The notes below the pieces were generated by a model. It saw only the letters and a program-made list of their open reading frames with translations, did not search any database and had not been told where the DNA came from. From NCBI GenBank assembly GCA_035490315.1, contig DATHET010000321.1:1-5446 (forward strand): a stretch of DNA of 5,446 bases, given 5' to 3'. Origin of the DNA: JADJQU01 sp035490315 (GTDB lineage: Bacteria; Planctomycetota; UBA1135; GCA-002686595). Numbering within the stretch: position 1 is the stretch's first letter; each line of letters begins with the position of its first letter. Shown in pieces: positions 1-5,421 of this stretch. The position numbers were made by a program, and so were the translations under genes.

Positions 1-628
1 CGCGGTCGGCGTGGTGAGCCCACACGCCAGCGTAGAAATCAGCCTGCAATTCCAGTCGCACCGACAGCTCGTTCGCGCCGGCTTCGTCGCCGCGCTGCTG
101 GGCGTCGCGGACCTTCTGGTCGGTGCCCATCAGGTGCTGCACGTGGTGGCCGACTTCGTGAGCGATCACATAGGCCTGGGCAAAATCGCCCGGCGCGCCG
201 AGCTTGCGATCCAGCTCGTCGAAGAAGCCCAGGTCCAGATAGACCTGCTCGTCACCCGGGCAATAGAACGGGCCGACGGCCGACTCGGCCATGCCGCAGG
301 CGGACTCGACGGCGCCGCGGAAGAGCACCAGCGTGGGATCGCGGTAGGTCCCGCCGTGGCGCGGCAGCTCGGCTTGCCACACGTCCTCGGTCGAGCCGAG
401 CACGGTGCGCGCGAAGGCCGCCAGCTCCTCCTCCTGGGCCGTCGGCGGCGAAGTGTCGGCCTGCGGGCCCGTCATCGCGCCGAAAATTGCCCGCGGATCG
501 CCGGTGACCCAGGCGATCACCACGGCCATCAACAATCCGACGACTCCCAGGCCCTTTCCGCCGCCGGGAAAACCGCTCCTGCGGCGGTCGTCGACGTTGG
601 TGCTCTGTCTTCCTCCGCGCCAGTCCAT
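1..628 (-). CDS. YpfJ-like neutral zinc metallopeptidase, membrane-anchored (C-terminus beyond window)
   Basis: About 209 residues are visible, starting at the ATG at 628-626 and running off the left edge. The start is set by a purine-rich ribosome binding site (GAGGGGAG on the minus strand, 642-635) six bases upstream. Residues 2-25 are basic and glycine-rich, beginning MDWRGGRQS as is usual in this family. A single hydrophobic segment follows at residues 26-43 (GLGVVGLLMAVVIAWVTG), so the catalytic part probably lies outside the cytoplasmic membrane. Zinc-binding HEVGH is at residues 157-161, and ELQAD at 193-197 supplies the likely third metal ligand. The visible end, YAGVWAHHAD, is also a family signature. 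Family members are usually about 280-300 residues, so roughly the last quarter is missing. The substrate and role of YpfJ proteins are not established. The gene lies downstream of the DUF4142 gene on the same strand, but a strong terminator separates them. I found no convincing promoter of its own. Confidence 0.93.
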   Translation of the reverse strand, partial: MDWRGGRQSTNVDDRRRSGFPGGGKGLGVVGLLMAVVIAWVTGDPRAIFGAMTGPQADTSPPTAQEEELAAFARTVLGSTEDVWQAELPRHGGTYRDPTLVLFRGAVESACGMAESAVGPFYCPGDEQVYLDLGFFDELDRKLGAPGDFAQAYVIAHEVGHHVQHLMGTDQKVRDAQQRGDEAGANELSVRLELQADFYAGVWAHHADR

Positions 629-664
629 GATTCGCTCCCCTCGTCGGCACTCACCCTTCGGTCG

Positions 665-705
665 AAAAAAAATGAGGGCGGCGGAGCCCGAGGGCTCCGC
701 CGCCC
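665..705 (-). terminator. Intrinsic terminator after the DUF4142 gene
   Basis: Two 14-base arms (676-689 and 692-705) are perfect reverse complements around a 2-base centre, which in RNA gives a stem of about 13 GC-rich pairs with a four-base loop. On the minus strand the stem is followed three bases later by a run of eight T (672-665). It begins 13 bases past the TAA stop of the DUF4142 gene at 719. The T run lies only on the minus-strand side, so the terminator serves that gene and insulates the peptidase gene downstream. Confidence 0.93.
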
Positions 706-718
706 GCCAGAGTACGGA

Positions 719-1444
719 TTACTTGCCGCCCACGGCGTCGCGCGAGGCGCCCGACTTGCCTTCCAGCTTCTTCATGAGGTCCTTCGCCTCTTGAAGGTGC
801 TTCGTGACGGTGCCCTGCGCATCGCTCAAGACCGGCTTGAGCGAGCTCGAGGCGTGGCGTTGGAAAACGGTCAGCATGTCGCTCGTGTGCATGTGGCCGC
901 CGACCGCCATGCCGATGTAGCAACGGTCGAAATCGGCGCCTTGCTTCTGCTCGAGCTCGCGGCGGCTCGTCTGCAGGCACTGGTCGCCGAGTTCCTGGGC
1001 GAGAGCGACGTGGTCGAACCCGCCCATCGCGCGCGGGGCCGAAGCTTCGCGAGCGGGGTTGGGCTCCTTGCGATCGTTGCCACTGACGTCGGTCGGACGG
1101 TCAGCGCCCTGTCCTTCGCCCTTGTGGCCAGCCGCGGAAGCGAAGGCCTGGAGTTTCTGCCCCATCTGCGTGTGGTCGTCGATCATCCGCTGGGCGAACT
1201 GCTTCACTTCGGGATCGCTCGCTTTCTGCGCGGCGATGCGAGCCAGAGCCACTTCCGCGTCGCCGCCGACAACCAGCCAGGTCGCCAGGATTCCGTCGGC
1301 TTCCTTCGCTTCCGGGCGTTGATCCTTGCCGTCCAAACTTGACGGGGCACGCGGCGTCGGAGGAGTCTGCGACGGCGGATTCTGTTGGAATGCGGTCAAC
1401 GCGACCGTGGCGCTCACAAAGACGATTGGGAGAAGTCGAATCAT
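719..1444 (-). CDS. Exported DUF4142 family protein
   Basis: This 241-residue protein opens with a signal peptide (residues 1-18, MIRLLPIVFVSATVALTA). There is no cysteine in a lipobox, so it should be a soluble periplasmic or secreted protein. A Pro/Gln-rich linker covers residues 20-45. The DUF4142 ferritin-like helical domain is split in two: residues 50-104 carry AEVALARIAAQKASDPEVKQFAQRMIDDH, and residues 143-226 carry FDRCYIGMAVGGHMH and the C-terminal helices. Residues 105-142 are a hydrophilic Gly/Pro/charged insertion. Two cysteines (156 and 175) could form a disulfide. Histidines at 91, 145, 184 and 186 are suggestive, but metal binding is not shown for this family, whose function is unknown. 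The ATG start has GAGG seven bases upstream (1455-1452). A good terminator follows the stop. A degenerate -24/-12 promoter lies about 70 bases upstream. Confidence 0.9.
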   Translation of the reverse strand: MIRLLPIVFVSATVALTAFQQNPPSQTPPTPRAPSSLDGKDQRPEAKEADGILATWLVVGGDAEVALARIAAQKASDPEVKQFAQRMIDDHTQMGQKLQAFASAAGHKGEGQGADRPTDVSGNDRKEPNPAREASAPRAMGGFDHVALAQELGDQCLQTSRRELEQKQGADFDRCYIGMAVGGHMHTSDMLTVFQRHASSSLKPVLSDAQGTVTKHLQEAKDLMKKLEGKSGASRDAVGGK

Positions 1445-1514
1445 GGTCCTGCCTCAGGTTGGGACTGGTTTGGTGAAGACCCGCTGTCAGCACGCGAGTT
1501 CTGGAAGCGCTGAC

Positions 1515-1531
1515 CACAAATGCTGTGCCGG
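1515..1531 (-). promoter_or_regulatory. Degenerate sigma-54-like (-24/-12) promoter candidate for the DUF4142 gene
   Basis: The minus strand reads CCGGCACAGCATTTGTG. The -24 half, GGCACA, is good, and TTG sits at the right distance. The normally invariant GC of the -12 element is GT (1517-1516). The predicted start near 1504 would leave a leader of about 60 bases, similar to the other units here. The broken -12 element makes this a weak call. Confidence 0.3.
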
Positions 1532-1668
1532 CAGGCTGCTGCGCGCGGTGACCAGCGGCGCGCGCTCAGGGGGCCGATCGAGCGACTCCAGGCGCGAGGA
1601 GCGCCGCGACAGAGCCCCCGCGGACTTAGAGTTTGTGCATTCTGCCAGGGCAATGCGGCCGTCCGATG

Positions 1669-1682
1669 GCTGACCGGTCAGC
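1669..1682. promoter_or_regulatory. Perfect 14-bp palindrome, candidate enhancer-binding-protein site
   Basis: GCTGACCGGTCAGC is an exact inverted repeat. Its centre lies about 78 bases upstream of the -24 GG at 1754, about 103 bases upstream of the predicted transcription start near 1779. Sigma-54 activators usually bind palindromes roughly 80-150 bases upstream, so the position fits. The protein that would bind it is unknown, and only one full copy was seen. Confidence 0.4.
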
Positions 1683-1751
1683 TCCGCGTCGGCACGGGAG
1701 AACCCGCCGAAAACACTGCATTTGCAGGCTCCAAGTCATGCGGAATTCTTC

Positions 1752-1768
1752 TGGGCACGCTGCTTGCG
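1752..1768 (+). promoter_or_regulatory. Sigma-54-type (-24/-12) promoter of the FAD-Rieske oxidoreductase gene
   Basis: TGGGCACGCTGCTTGCG has GG at 1754-1755, ten bases, then GC at 1766-1767. It matches 10 of the 11 core positions of TGGCACG-N4-TTGC, differing only by G for the first T. The predicted transcription start is near 1779, giving a leader of about 60 bases before the ATG at 1839. It is intergenic and correctly oriented, with a candidate enhancer palindrome upstream. Confidence 0.72.
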
Positions 1769-1838
1769 TAGAGGGCTGAGTCAACCACCGGCCGAACCCC
1801 CTCCCCCGATCCCTGGCGACGACAGCACCCACAAGCCC

Positions 1839-3410
1839 ATGAAGAGCGACTCTGGCAAGACAGTCTCCACCTGGATGGGCGTCGACTCGACGCTGCCTCA
1901 GGATTCGGCGCCTGTCGAATCCCCGGTCGACGTGTGCGTGATCGGCGGCGGCATCAGCGGAATGTCCGTGGCCTACCTGCTCGCTCGCGACGGCCGTTCG
2001 GTGGTCGTGATCGACGACGGTCCGGTCGGCGGCGGCGAAACGGCGCGCACTTCCGCGCATCTCTCCAGCGCGATCGACGACGGGTTCGTGCGCATCGAGA
2101 AGATCCACGGCCCCGAAGGCGCGCGCTTGGCCCACGCCAGCCACGCCGCGGCGATCGATTGCATCGAGTCGATCGTGCGCGACGAGAACATCGACTGCGA
2201 ATTCCAGCGCGTCGACGGCTTCCTGTTCCAGGCGCCGGGCACTTCGCCGGAGGAGCTCGCCTTGGAATACGCAGCCGCGCAGCGCGCCGGGGCGAAGGTC
2301 GAAGCCTTCCCGCGCTCGCCCGTTCCCGGCCTGGCCCTCGGCCCATGCCTGCGCTTCGCCGGTCAGGCGCAGATGCATCCGATGCTGTACCTGCGCGGAC
2401 TGTGCCAGGCCTTCCTGCGCCGCGGAGGCAGGATCCAATGCGGCGTGCGCGCGGAAGCGGTCCACGACGGCGAGCCGGTGCGGATCGAGCTCCAAGGCGG
2501 CCGCATCCTGGAGGCCCGCAGCGTCGTGGTCGCCACCAATTCGCCGTTCACGACCTTGTTCGCGATGCACACCAAGCAGGCGCCTTACCGCACTTTCGTG
2601 ATCGGCGCCGACTGCCCGCGCGGCGGCATCCCGAATGTCTTGATGTGGGACACGGCCGACCCCTATCACTACGTGCGCACCGTGCCGTCGCGCACGCCCG
2701 ACGGTCTCGACCTTTTGCTCGTCGGCGGCGAGGACCACAAGACGGGGCAAGCCGATGACGGGCCCGAGCGCTTCCAGCGTCTCGAGCGCTGGATGCGCGA
2801 GAACTTCCCGGGAGCCGAGACCGTGCGCTACCGCTGGTCGGGGCAGGTCCTGGAAACACTGGATGGCCTGGCGTACATCGGTCGCGAGCCGGGCGCGAAG
2901 CACATCTACCTCTCGACTGGCGATTCGGGCATGGGGCTGACCCATGGCACGATCGCGGGGATGCTGCTGACCGATCTGATTCAAGGCCGCGACAATCCCT
3001 GGAGCGATCTCTACGCCCCCGATCGCAAGCCGGTGAAAGCAACCGGAGAATTCCTGCGCGAGAACCTCAACGTGGCGGCGCAGTTCGCGGACCATGTCAA
3101 GCCAGGGCAGGCGCAGGACGAAGACGCGATTCCCAACGGATCCGGCGCGGTCCTGCGCCGCGGAATGCACCTTGTCGCCGCTTACCGCGACGGCGATGGC
3201 CATCTCCACGAGCGCTCGGCGGTCTGCACCCACCTGGGGTGCATCGTGCACTTCAACTCGACCGAGACGACCTGGGATTGTCCCTGCCACGGCTCGCGCT
3301 TCGGCGTCGACGGGCAGGTGCTGAATGGGCCGGCGAGCAAGCCGCTGGGCGAAGCGGAGCTCGGGATGCCTCAGGGTGTCGGCTCCGTCGATCTGCGCCC
3401 GGCCCAGTGA
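1839..3410 (+). CDS. FAD-dependent oxidoreductase with C-terminal Rieske [2Fe-2S] domain (YhfW-like)
   Basis: This 523-residue protein joins a DAO-type flavin domain (about residues 31-385) to a Rieske domain (about 435-520). The flavin domain opens with the dinucleotide-binding loop VIGGGISG (34-41), then the family motif ARTSAHLSSAIDDGF (69-83), and closes with STGDSGMGLTHGT (359-371) near the flavin. The Rieske domain has CTHLGC (463-468) and CPCHGS (481-486). C463, H465, C481 and H484 should bind the cluster, and C468 and C483 can form the disulfide seen in bc1-type Rieske proteins. No signal peptide or membrane helix is seen, so it is probably cytoplasmic. The substrate and electron partner are unknown. 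The open frame extends upstream to 1722, but a promoter lies inside that extension. The ATG at 1839 keeps the N-terminal STW segment common in this family, although no clear ribosome binding site precedes it. No terminator is evident in the 42 bases before the convergent gene. Confidence 0.93.
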   Translation: MKSDSGKTVSTWMGVDSTLPQDSAPVESPVDVCVIGGGISGMSVAYLLARDGRSVVVIDDGPVGGGETARTSAHLSSAIDDGFVRIEKIHGPEGARLAHASHAAAIDCIESIVRDENIDCEFQRVDGFLFQAPGTSPEELALEYAAAQRAGAKVEAFPRSPVPGLALGPCLRFAGQAQMHPMLYLRGLCQAFLRRGGRIQCGVRAEAVHDGEPVRIELQGGRILEARSVVVATNSPFTTLFAMHTKQAPYRTFVIGADCPRGGIPNVLMWDTADPYHYVRTVPSRTPDGLDLLLVGGEDHKTGQADDGPERFQRLERWMRENFPGAETVRYRWSGQVLETLDGLAYIGREPGAKHIYLSTGDSGMGLTHGTIAGMLLTDLIQGRDNPWSDLYAPDRKPVKATGEFLRENLNVAAQFADHVKPGQAQDEDAIPNGSGAVLRRGMHLVAAYRDGDGHLHERSAVCTHLGCIVHFNSTETTWDCPCHGSRFGVDGQVLNGPASKPLGEAELGMPQGVGSVDLRPAQ

Positions 3411-3452
3411 CTCGCGCGGACCGGCGCTGCACCACCAGGCTCTCGAAGCTCG

Positions 3453-4400
3453 CTACGAATGCGGCGGACGCGCCTCGCGATGAGCGAACTCTTCGGGCAC
3501 GACGCGATCGCCGGCGCGCTGAGCGTGGACGCGCGTGATCTTCGCTCCCAGGAAGACCAGCAGGGACGCGTAGTAGATCCAGACCGTGAAAACGACGATC
3601 GAGCCCGCGGCCCCGAAGTTCGAGCCCACGCTCGCATGCCCCAGGTAGACGCCGATCAGTTGCTTGCCGAAGGTGAACAGCAGCGAGGTCAAGGCCGCGC
3701 CGAGCCACACGTGACGCCAGGCGATCTTGGCGTCCGGCAGGAACTTGAACATCATCGCGAACAGGACCGTGATCACGAGGAACGAGGCCAAGGCGTTGAT
3801 CACGTGCCAGAACGCCTCGTAGTCGCCGCCCGCATCCAGCGCGAGCCCCGCCGCGGACAGCATGGCGCTCAGCACCAGCGAGACCATCAACAAGAAACCG
3901 ATCGCTAGCACCATGGCGAACGAGAGCACGCGCTTGCGCAGGTAAGCCAGCCAGGTGTTGGTTTTCTTTTCGTCGGGCTTGACGCCCCAGATCTTGTTCA
4001 GCGCGGTGGAGAGCTGCGCGAAGACGGTCGACGCGCCGATCAAGAGCGCCACCAGGCCGATTCCGATCGAGAGGCCTGATTGCTCGGGAGACACATTGAG
4101 GATCACGGTCTCCAGCGCGGCCGCGCCTTGATCTCCGATGAGGTAGCGCATCTCCTCGAGGATCCGGCCCTCGACCGCCTTGCGCTCGAACACGAGGCTG
4201 CCGATTCCGACAACGATGAGCAGCAGCGGCGCCAGGGAAAGCAGAGTGTAGTACGAGGTCGCTGCCGCGAGCTCGAAGGGATCGTGGTCGAAGAAATCGA
4301 CCACGAACTTCTTCAACACCGACCACGCGCCGCGAAAACTCGTTCGACCGAGGGCAGGCGCGGATCCGCCGCCCTTGGGTTCGGTCAGCGGTTTCGCCAT
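3453..4400 (-). CDS. YihY/BrkB family inner-membrane protein
   Basis: The 315-residue protein has about six membrane segments (roughly residues 49-70, 110-132, 160-188, 199-220, 229-252 and 263-288). Family motifs are AAATSYYTLLSLAPLLL (46-62), STVFAQLSTALNKIWGV (124-140), LPDAKIAWRHVWLGA (221-235) and GAAGSIVVFTVWIYYA (263-278). Family length is usually about 280-330, so it is full length. The tails (1-22 and 291-315) are hydrophilic. Members were once called ribonuclease BN. That was a misassignment, and their role, probably in the envelope or transport, is unsettled. I chose the ATG at 4400. A TTG at 4418 would add six residues, but neither start has a strong ribosome binding site. The gene begins 48 bases after the DUF1328 stop on the same strand and has no good promoter of its own, so it is probably read from the promoter at 4688-4671. 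Confidence 0.92.
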   Translation of the reverse strand: MAKPLTEPKGGGSAPALGRTSFRGAWSVLKKFVVDFFDHDPFELAAATSYYTLLSLAPLLLIVVGIGSLVFERKAVEGRILEEMRYLIGDQGAAALETVILNVSPEQSGLSIGIGLVALLIGASTVFAQLSTALNKIWGVKPDEKKTNTWLAYLRKRVLSFAMVLAIGFLLMVSLVLSAMLSAAGLALDAGGDYEAFWHVINALASFLVITVLFAMMFKFLPDAKIAWRHVWLGAALTSLLFTFGKQLIGVYLGHASVGSNFGAAGSIVVFTVWIYYASLLVFLGAKITRVHAQRAGDRVVPEEFAHREARPPHS

Positions 4401-4419
4401 GGTTTCGTGATCCGACAAT

Positions 4420-4439
4420 CCGGGATCAGGCGATCCCGG
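4420..4439 (-). repeat. 8-bp inverted repeat between the DUF1328 and YihY genes
   Basis: The arms CCGGGATC (4420-4427) and GATCCCGG (4432-4439) flank the loop AGGC. The stem sits 10 bases past the DUF1328 stop and 20 bases before the YihY start. On the minus strand it is followed by ATTGTCGG, not a T run, so it is more likely an RNA processing or attenuation element than a full terminator. It could lower expression of the second gene relative to the first. Confidence 0.5.
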
Positions 4440-4448
4440 GCTAGTGGG

Positions 4449-4628
4449 TCAAGGAATCGGAGTGCGCTTGCCGCTGACGAGGATCGACAGCAGCGAGACC
4501 AGGAAGAGGACGACGAAGACCCAGAAGAGGATCTGCGCGACGCTCGCCGCGGCGCCGGCGATTCCGCCGAAGCCCAGCAGCGCAGCGACGACTGCAATGA
4601 CTAGGAACGCGATGGCCCAGCTCAGCAT
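4449..4628 (-). CDS. DUF1328 (YtjA-like) small membrane protein
   Basis: This 59-residue protein is made almost entirely of two hydrophobic segments (residues 3-21, SWAIAFLVIAVVAALLGFG, and 31-51) joined by a short Gly/Ala linker (GGIAGAAAS), with a basic tail SGKRTPIP. The opening MLSWAIAFLVIAVVAALLGFGGIAG is the DUF1328 signature, and the length matches the family (about 50-60). The ATG at 4628 is fixed by a textbook AAGGAG (4639-4634) five bases upstream. The open frame extends further upstream, but only through promoter sequence. The function is unknown. Homologues often sit among envelope or general stress genes. It is first in a probable two-gene unit with the YihY gene and has a sigma-54-type promoter with a leader of about 33 bases. 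Confidence 0.93.
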   Translation of the reverse strand: MLSWAIAFLVIAVVAALLGFGGIAGAAASVAQILFWVFVVLFLVSLLSILVSGKRTPIP

Positions 4629-4633
4629 GATGG

Positions 4634-4639
4634 CTCCTT
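4634..4639 (-). promoter_or_regulatory. Strong ribosome binding site fixing the DUF1328 start
   Basis: AAGGAG on the minus strand lies five bases from the ATG at 4628. It rules out the longer upstream starts of the same open frame. Confidence 0.88.
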
Positions 4640-4649
4640 GTGCAGGTGA

Positions 4650-4676
4650 CGATGCACGGACCACTTTGCGATGCAC
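4650..4676. repeat. Short direct repeat CGATGCAC around the DUF1328 transcription start
   Basis: Two exact 8-base copies (4650-4657 and 4669-4676) lie 19 bases apart. The distal copy overlaps the -12 element of the predicted promoter, and the proximal copy lies just downstream of the predicted start near 4661. A repressor or activator contact is possible, but two 8-mers this close could be chance. Confidence 0.3.
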
Positions 4677-4688
4677 CCGCCATGCCAT
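4671..4688 (-). promoter_or_regulatory. Sigma-54-type (-24/-12) promoter of the DUF1328-YihY unit
   Basis: The minus strand reads ATGGCATGGCGGGTGCAT. GG is at 4686-4685 and, after ten bases, GC at 4674-4673. It matches 9 of the 11 core positions of TGGCACG-N4-TTGC (T for C in the -24 half, G for T in the -12 half). The predicted start near 4661 gives a leader of about 33 bases that includes the AAGGAG site. Confidence 0.6.
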
Positions 4689-4810
4689 CGAATGGGTGAC
4701 TTCACGTTCACACGGGGAATCGTTACCGCACGACCTGCGGGTTCGCCCTGCAACGGAGCGGGCCGCCCGCGGCACCCGGGATTGAACAATTGACAAGCGG
4801 ACTCGTCATC

Positions 4811-4838
4811 TCCCGCCCCTGACCGCGCTGGGGCGGGA
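4811..4838. repeat. 9-bp GC-rich inverted repeat in the divergent region
   Basis: The arms TCCCGCCCC (4811-4819) and GGGGCGGGA (4830-4838) flank a 10-base loop. It ends ten bases before the -24 element of the plus-strand promoter. A run of four A begins at 4838, but no transcript is known to end here. It may be a protein-binding dyad for either divergent promoter or a base-composition effect. Confidence 0.4.
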
Positions 4839-4845
4839 AAACGAG

Positions 4846-4862
4846 ACGGCACGAATCGTGCA
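4846..4862 (+). promoter_or_regulatory. Sigma-54-type (-24/-12) promoter of the 112-residue protein gene
   Basis: ACGGCACGAATCGTGCA has GG at 4848-4849, ten bases, then GC at 4860-4861, and matches 9 of the 11 core positions of TGGCACG-N4-TTGC. The predicted start near 4873 leaves a leader of about 50 bases. The site contains a near-perfect dyad GCACGA-A-TCGTGC (4849-4861), so the same bases could instead be an operator. Confidence 0.55.
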
Positions 4863-4878
4863 CTGCCAGGTCGCAGTG
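4861..4878 (+). repeat. 6-bp inverted repeat at the predicted transcription start
   Basis: CACTGC (4861-4866) and GCAGTG (4873-4878) flank CAGGTC. The repeat spans from the -12 element to just past the predicted start near 4873, so it is more likely a DNA-level site than an RNA hairpin. The arms are short and chance is possible. Confidence 0.25.
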
Positions 4879-4922
4879 TTCACACGAAGTGCAACCAGCT
4901 TGGAATCCTCGAGGACAATACA

Positions 4923-5261
4923 ATGAATCCGAAGAACGAAGAACGCGGAACTCCTGATCGCAAACAAACTCCTCAAACGAATCCGGGCCAAAAACCTGCC
5001 GACGGGAACCAGTCGGCAGGCGCGCTTCCGAAGCCGGGTGAGCGTCTTCCTCGCGTCGACGACAGACCGGCTGGCGAAGACAAGCGCAACACGCAAGGCG
5101 ATACGCAGAAGCCTGCACCGACCGACATTCCCGATTACGGCGATCGCGAATCGAACGATCCGCGCCGCACCAACATCGAGGCCGGAACGCGCAGCGGCAA
5201 GTCCGCTAGCTCCGGTCCCGACGACGGTCCGGTGCAGAGTTCCGACTCGCCCAGCGTCTGA
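4923..5261 (+). CDS. Hypothetical 112-residue disordered, hydrophilin-like protein
   Basis: I do not recognise a family. The ATG at 4923 has GAGGA (4911-4915) seven bases upstream, the frame is intact to TGA at 5259-5261, and a terminator-like stem follows, so it is probably a real gene. The protein has no signal peptide, no hydrophobic stretch, no Cys, Trp or Phe, and a single Tyr (residue 72). It is rich in Pro, Asp, Lys/Arg, Asn, Gln, Ser and Gly; 12 of 112 residues are Gly. This composition predicts intrinsic disorder and fits the loose definition of hydrophilins, proteins often made under osmotic or desiccation stress. The most family-like segment is DIPDYGDRESNDPRRTNIEAG (68-88). Its own sigma-54-type promoter lies divergent from that of the DUF1328 gene. 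The function assignment is inference only. Confidence 0.75.
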   Translation: MNPKNEERGTPDRKQTPQTNPGQKPADGNQSAGALPKPGERLPRVDDRPAGEDKRNTQGDTQKPAPTDIPDYGDRESNDPRRTNIEAGTRSGKSASSGPDDGPVQSSDSPSV

Positions 5262-5267
5262 TTCCGC

Positions 5268-5288
5268 GAGCCCGATCCGGGCGGGCTC
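5268..5288 (+). repeat. 7-bp inverted repeat just after the 112-residue protein gene
   Basis: GAGCCCG (5268-5274) and CGGGCTC (5282-5288) flank a 7-base loop and begin six bases past the stop. No T run follows. It may be a 3'-end protective stem acting with the stronger terminator-like stem downstream. Confidence 0.45.
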
Positions 5289-5298
5289 TGAGTGATGT

Positions 5299-5343
5299 CA
5301 CCGCGCTCGCCGGCCCTGCCAGCGAGTGCGGTGCAATCGTTTT
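5299..5343 (+). terminator. Probable intrinsic terminator of the 112-residue protein gene
   Basis: A 12-bp stem pairs 5299-5310 with 5322-5333 around an 11-base loop. One pair is G-U on plus-strand RNA but would be C-A on minus-strand RNA, which favours the plus direction. TTTT at 5340-5343 follows six bases after the stem, so the U tract is short and offset and termination may be partial. Confidence 0.55.
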
Positions 5344-5365
5344 CGCCCGCTGGTCGAATCTACAA

Positions 5366-5376
5366 ATCGCAGCGAT
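5366..5376. promoter_or_regulatory. Small palindrome upstream of the right-edge promoter
   Basis: ATCGC-A-GCGAT is a dyad centred at 5371, about 53 bases upstream of the -24 GG at 5424 and about 78 bases upstream of the predicted start. That is close to the usual range for an activator site. The arms are only five bases, so this is weak. Confidence 0.25.
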
Positions 5377-5421
5377 CACACGGCCTTTGCCGCAGGGAAA
5401 AGCGCCCGAGATCTTTGCGGG

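Larger units (their letters stand above)
1445..1838. other. Divergent intergenic regulatory region (394 bases) between DUF4142 and oxidoreductase genes
   Basis: No credible gene is present: the short open frames here lack ribosome binding sites and recognisable protein features. The region holds a near-consensus sigma-54-type promoter firing right (1752-1768), a degenerate one firing left (1531-1515), a perfect 14-bp palindrome (1669-1682), a second small dyad CTGCA-TT-TGCAG (1716-1727) and a GC-rich inverted repeat (GCGCGC arms at 1541-1546 and 1560-1565). The last may form a hairpin near the 5' end of the DUF4142 transcript or simply reflect base composition. Confidence 0.6.

Noticed and set aside
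11..1342. Long plus-strand open frame (443 codons)
   Set aside because: It runs across two well-supported minus-strand genes and their terminator and shows no domain. It is a codon-bias shadow.
719..1444. DUF4142 protein as a lipoprotein
   Set aside because: No cysteine follows the hydrophobic segment of the signal peptide; the first Cys is at residue 156.
1520..1771. Short open frames in the region between the DUF4142 and oxidoreductase genes
   Set aside because: No ribosome binding sites, no recognisable protein features, and they overlap predicted promoter sequence.
2945..2951. Exact TGGCACG inside the oxidoreductase gene
   Set aside because: The -12 position carries GG in place of GC and lacks the TT before it. 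It lies within conserved coding sequence (LTHGTIAG).
1626..3290. Long minus-strand open frame (554 codons) opposite the oxidoreductase
   Set aside because: It lies almost wholly antisense to a gene with clear FAD and Rieske motifs. Its translation is low-complexity Arg/Ala/Gly/Asp-rich sequence without motifs, as expected from high-GC codon bias.
3253..4326. Minus-strand open frame (357 codons) overlapping the YihY gene
   Set aside because: It is an alternate frame of the YihY gene that continues into the oxidoreductase. It has Arg-rich low-complexity sequence and lacks the membrane segments seen in the true frame.
4401..4418. TTG start adding six residues to the YihY protein
   Set aside because: It has no better ribosome binding site than the ATG at 4400, is a rarer start codon and lies against the inverted repeat. 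It cannot be fully excluded.
4080..4604. Plus-strand open frame (174 codons)
   Set aside because: It is antisense to the YihY and DUF1328 genes, with strongly charged repetitive sequence and no ribosome binding site.
4790..4795. TTGACA as a sigma-70 -35 element
   Set aside because: No acceptable -10 hexamer lies 16-18 bases downstream; the DNA there is CCCGCCCC. The -24/-12 site nearby explains transcription better.
4449..4796. Longer (115-residue) version of the DUF1328 protein
   Set aside because: The extra N-terminal part is Arg-rich and non-family, covers the promoter and the AAGGAG site, and the family starts at MLSWA.
4629..4922. Possible tRNA or other structured RNA in the divergent region
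   Set aside because: Several GC-rich dyads are present, but no cloverleaf, T-loop or CCA-like arrangement could be assembled on either strand.
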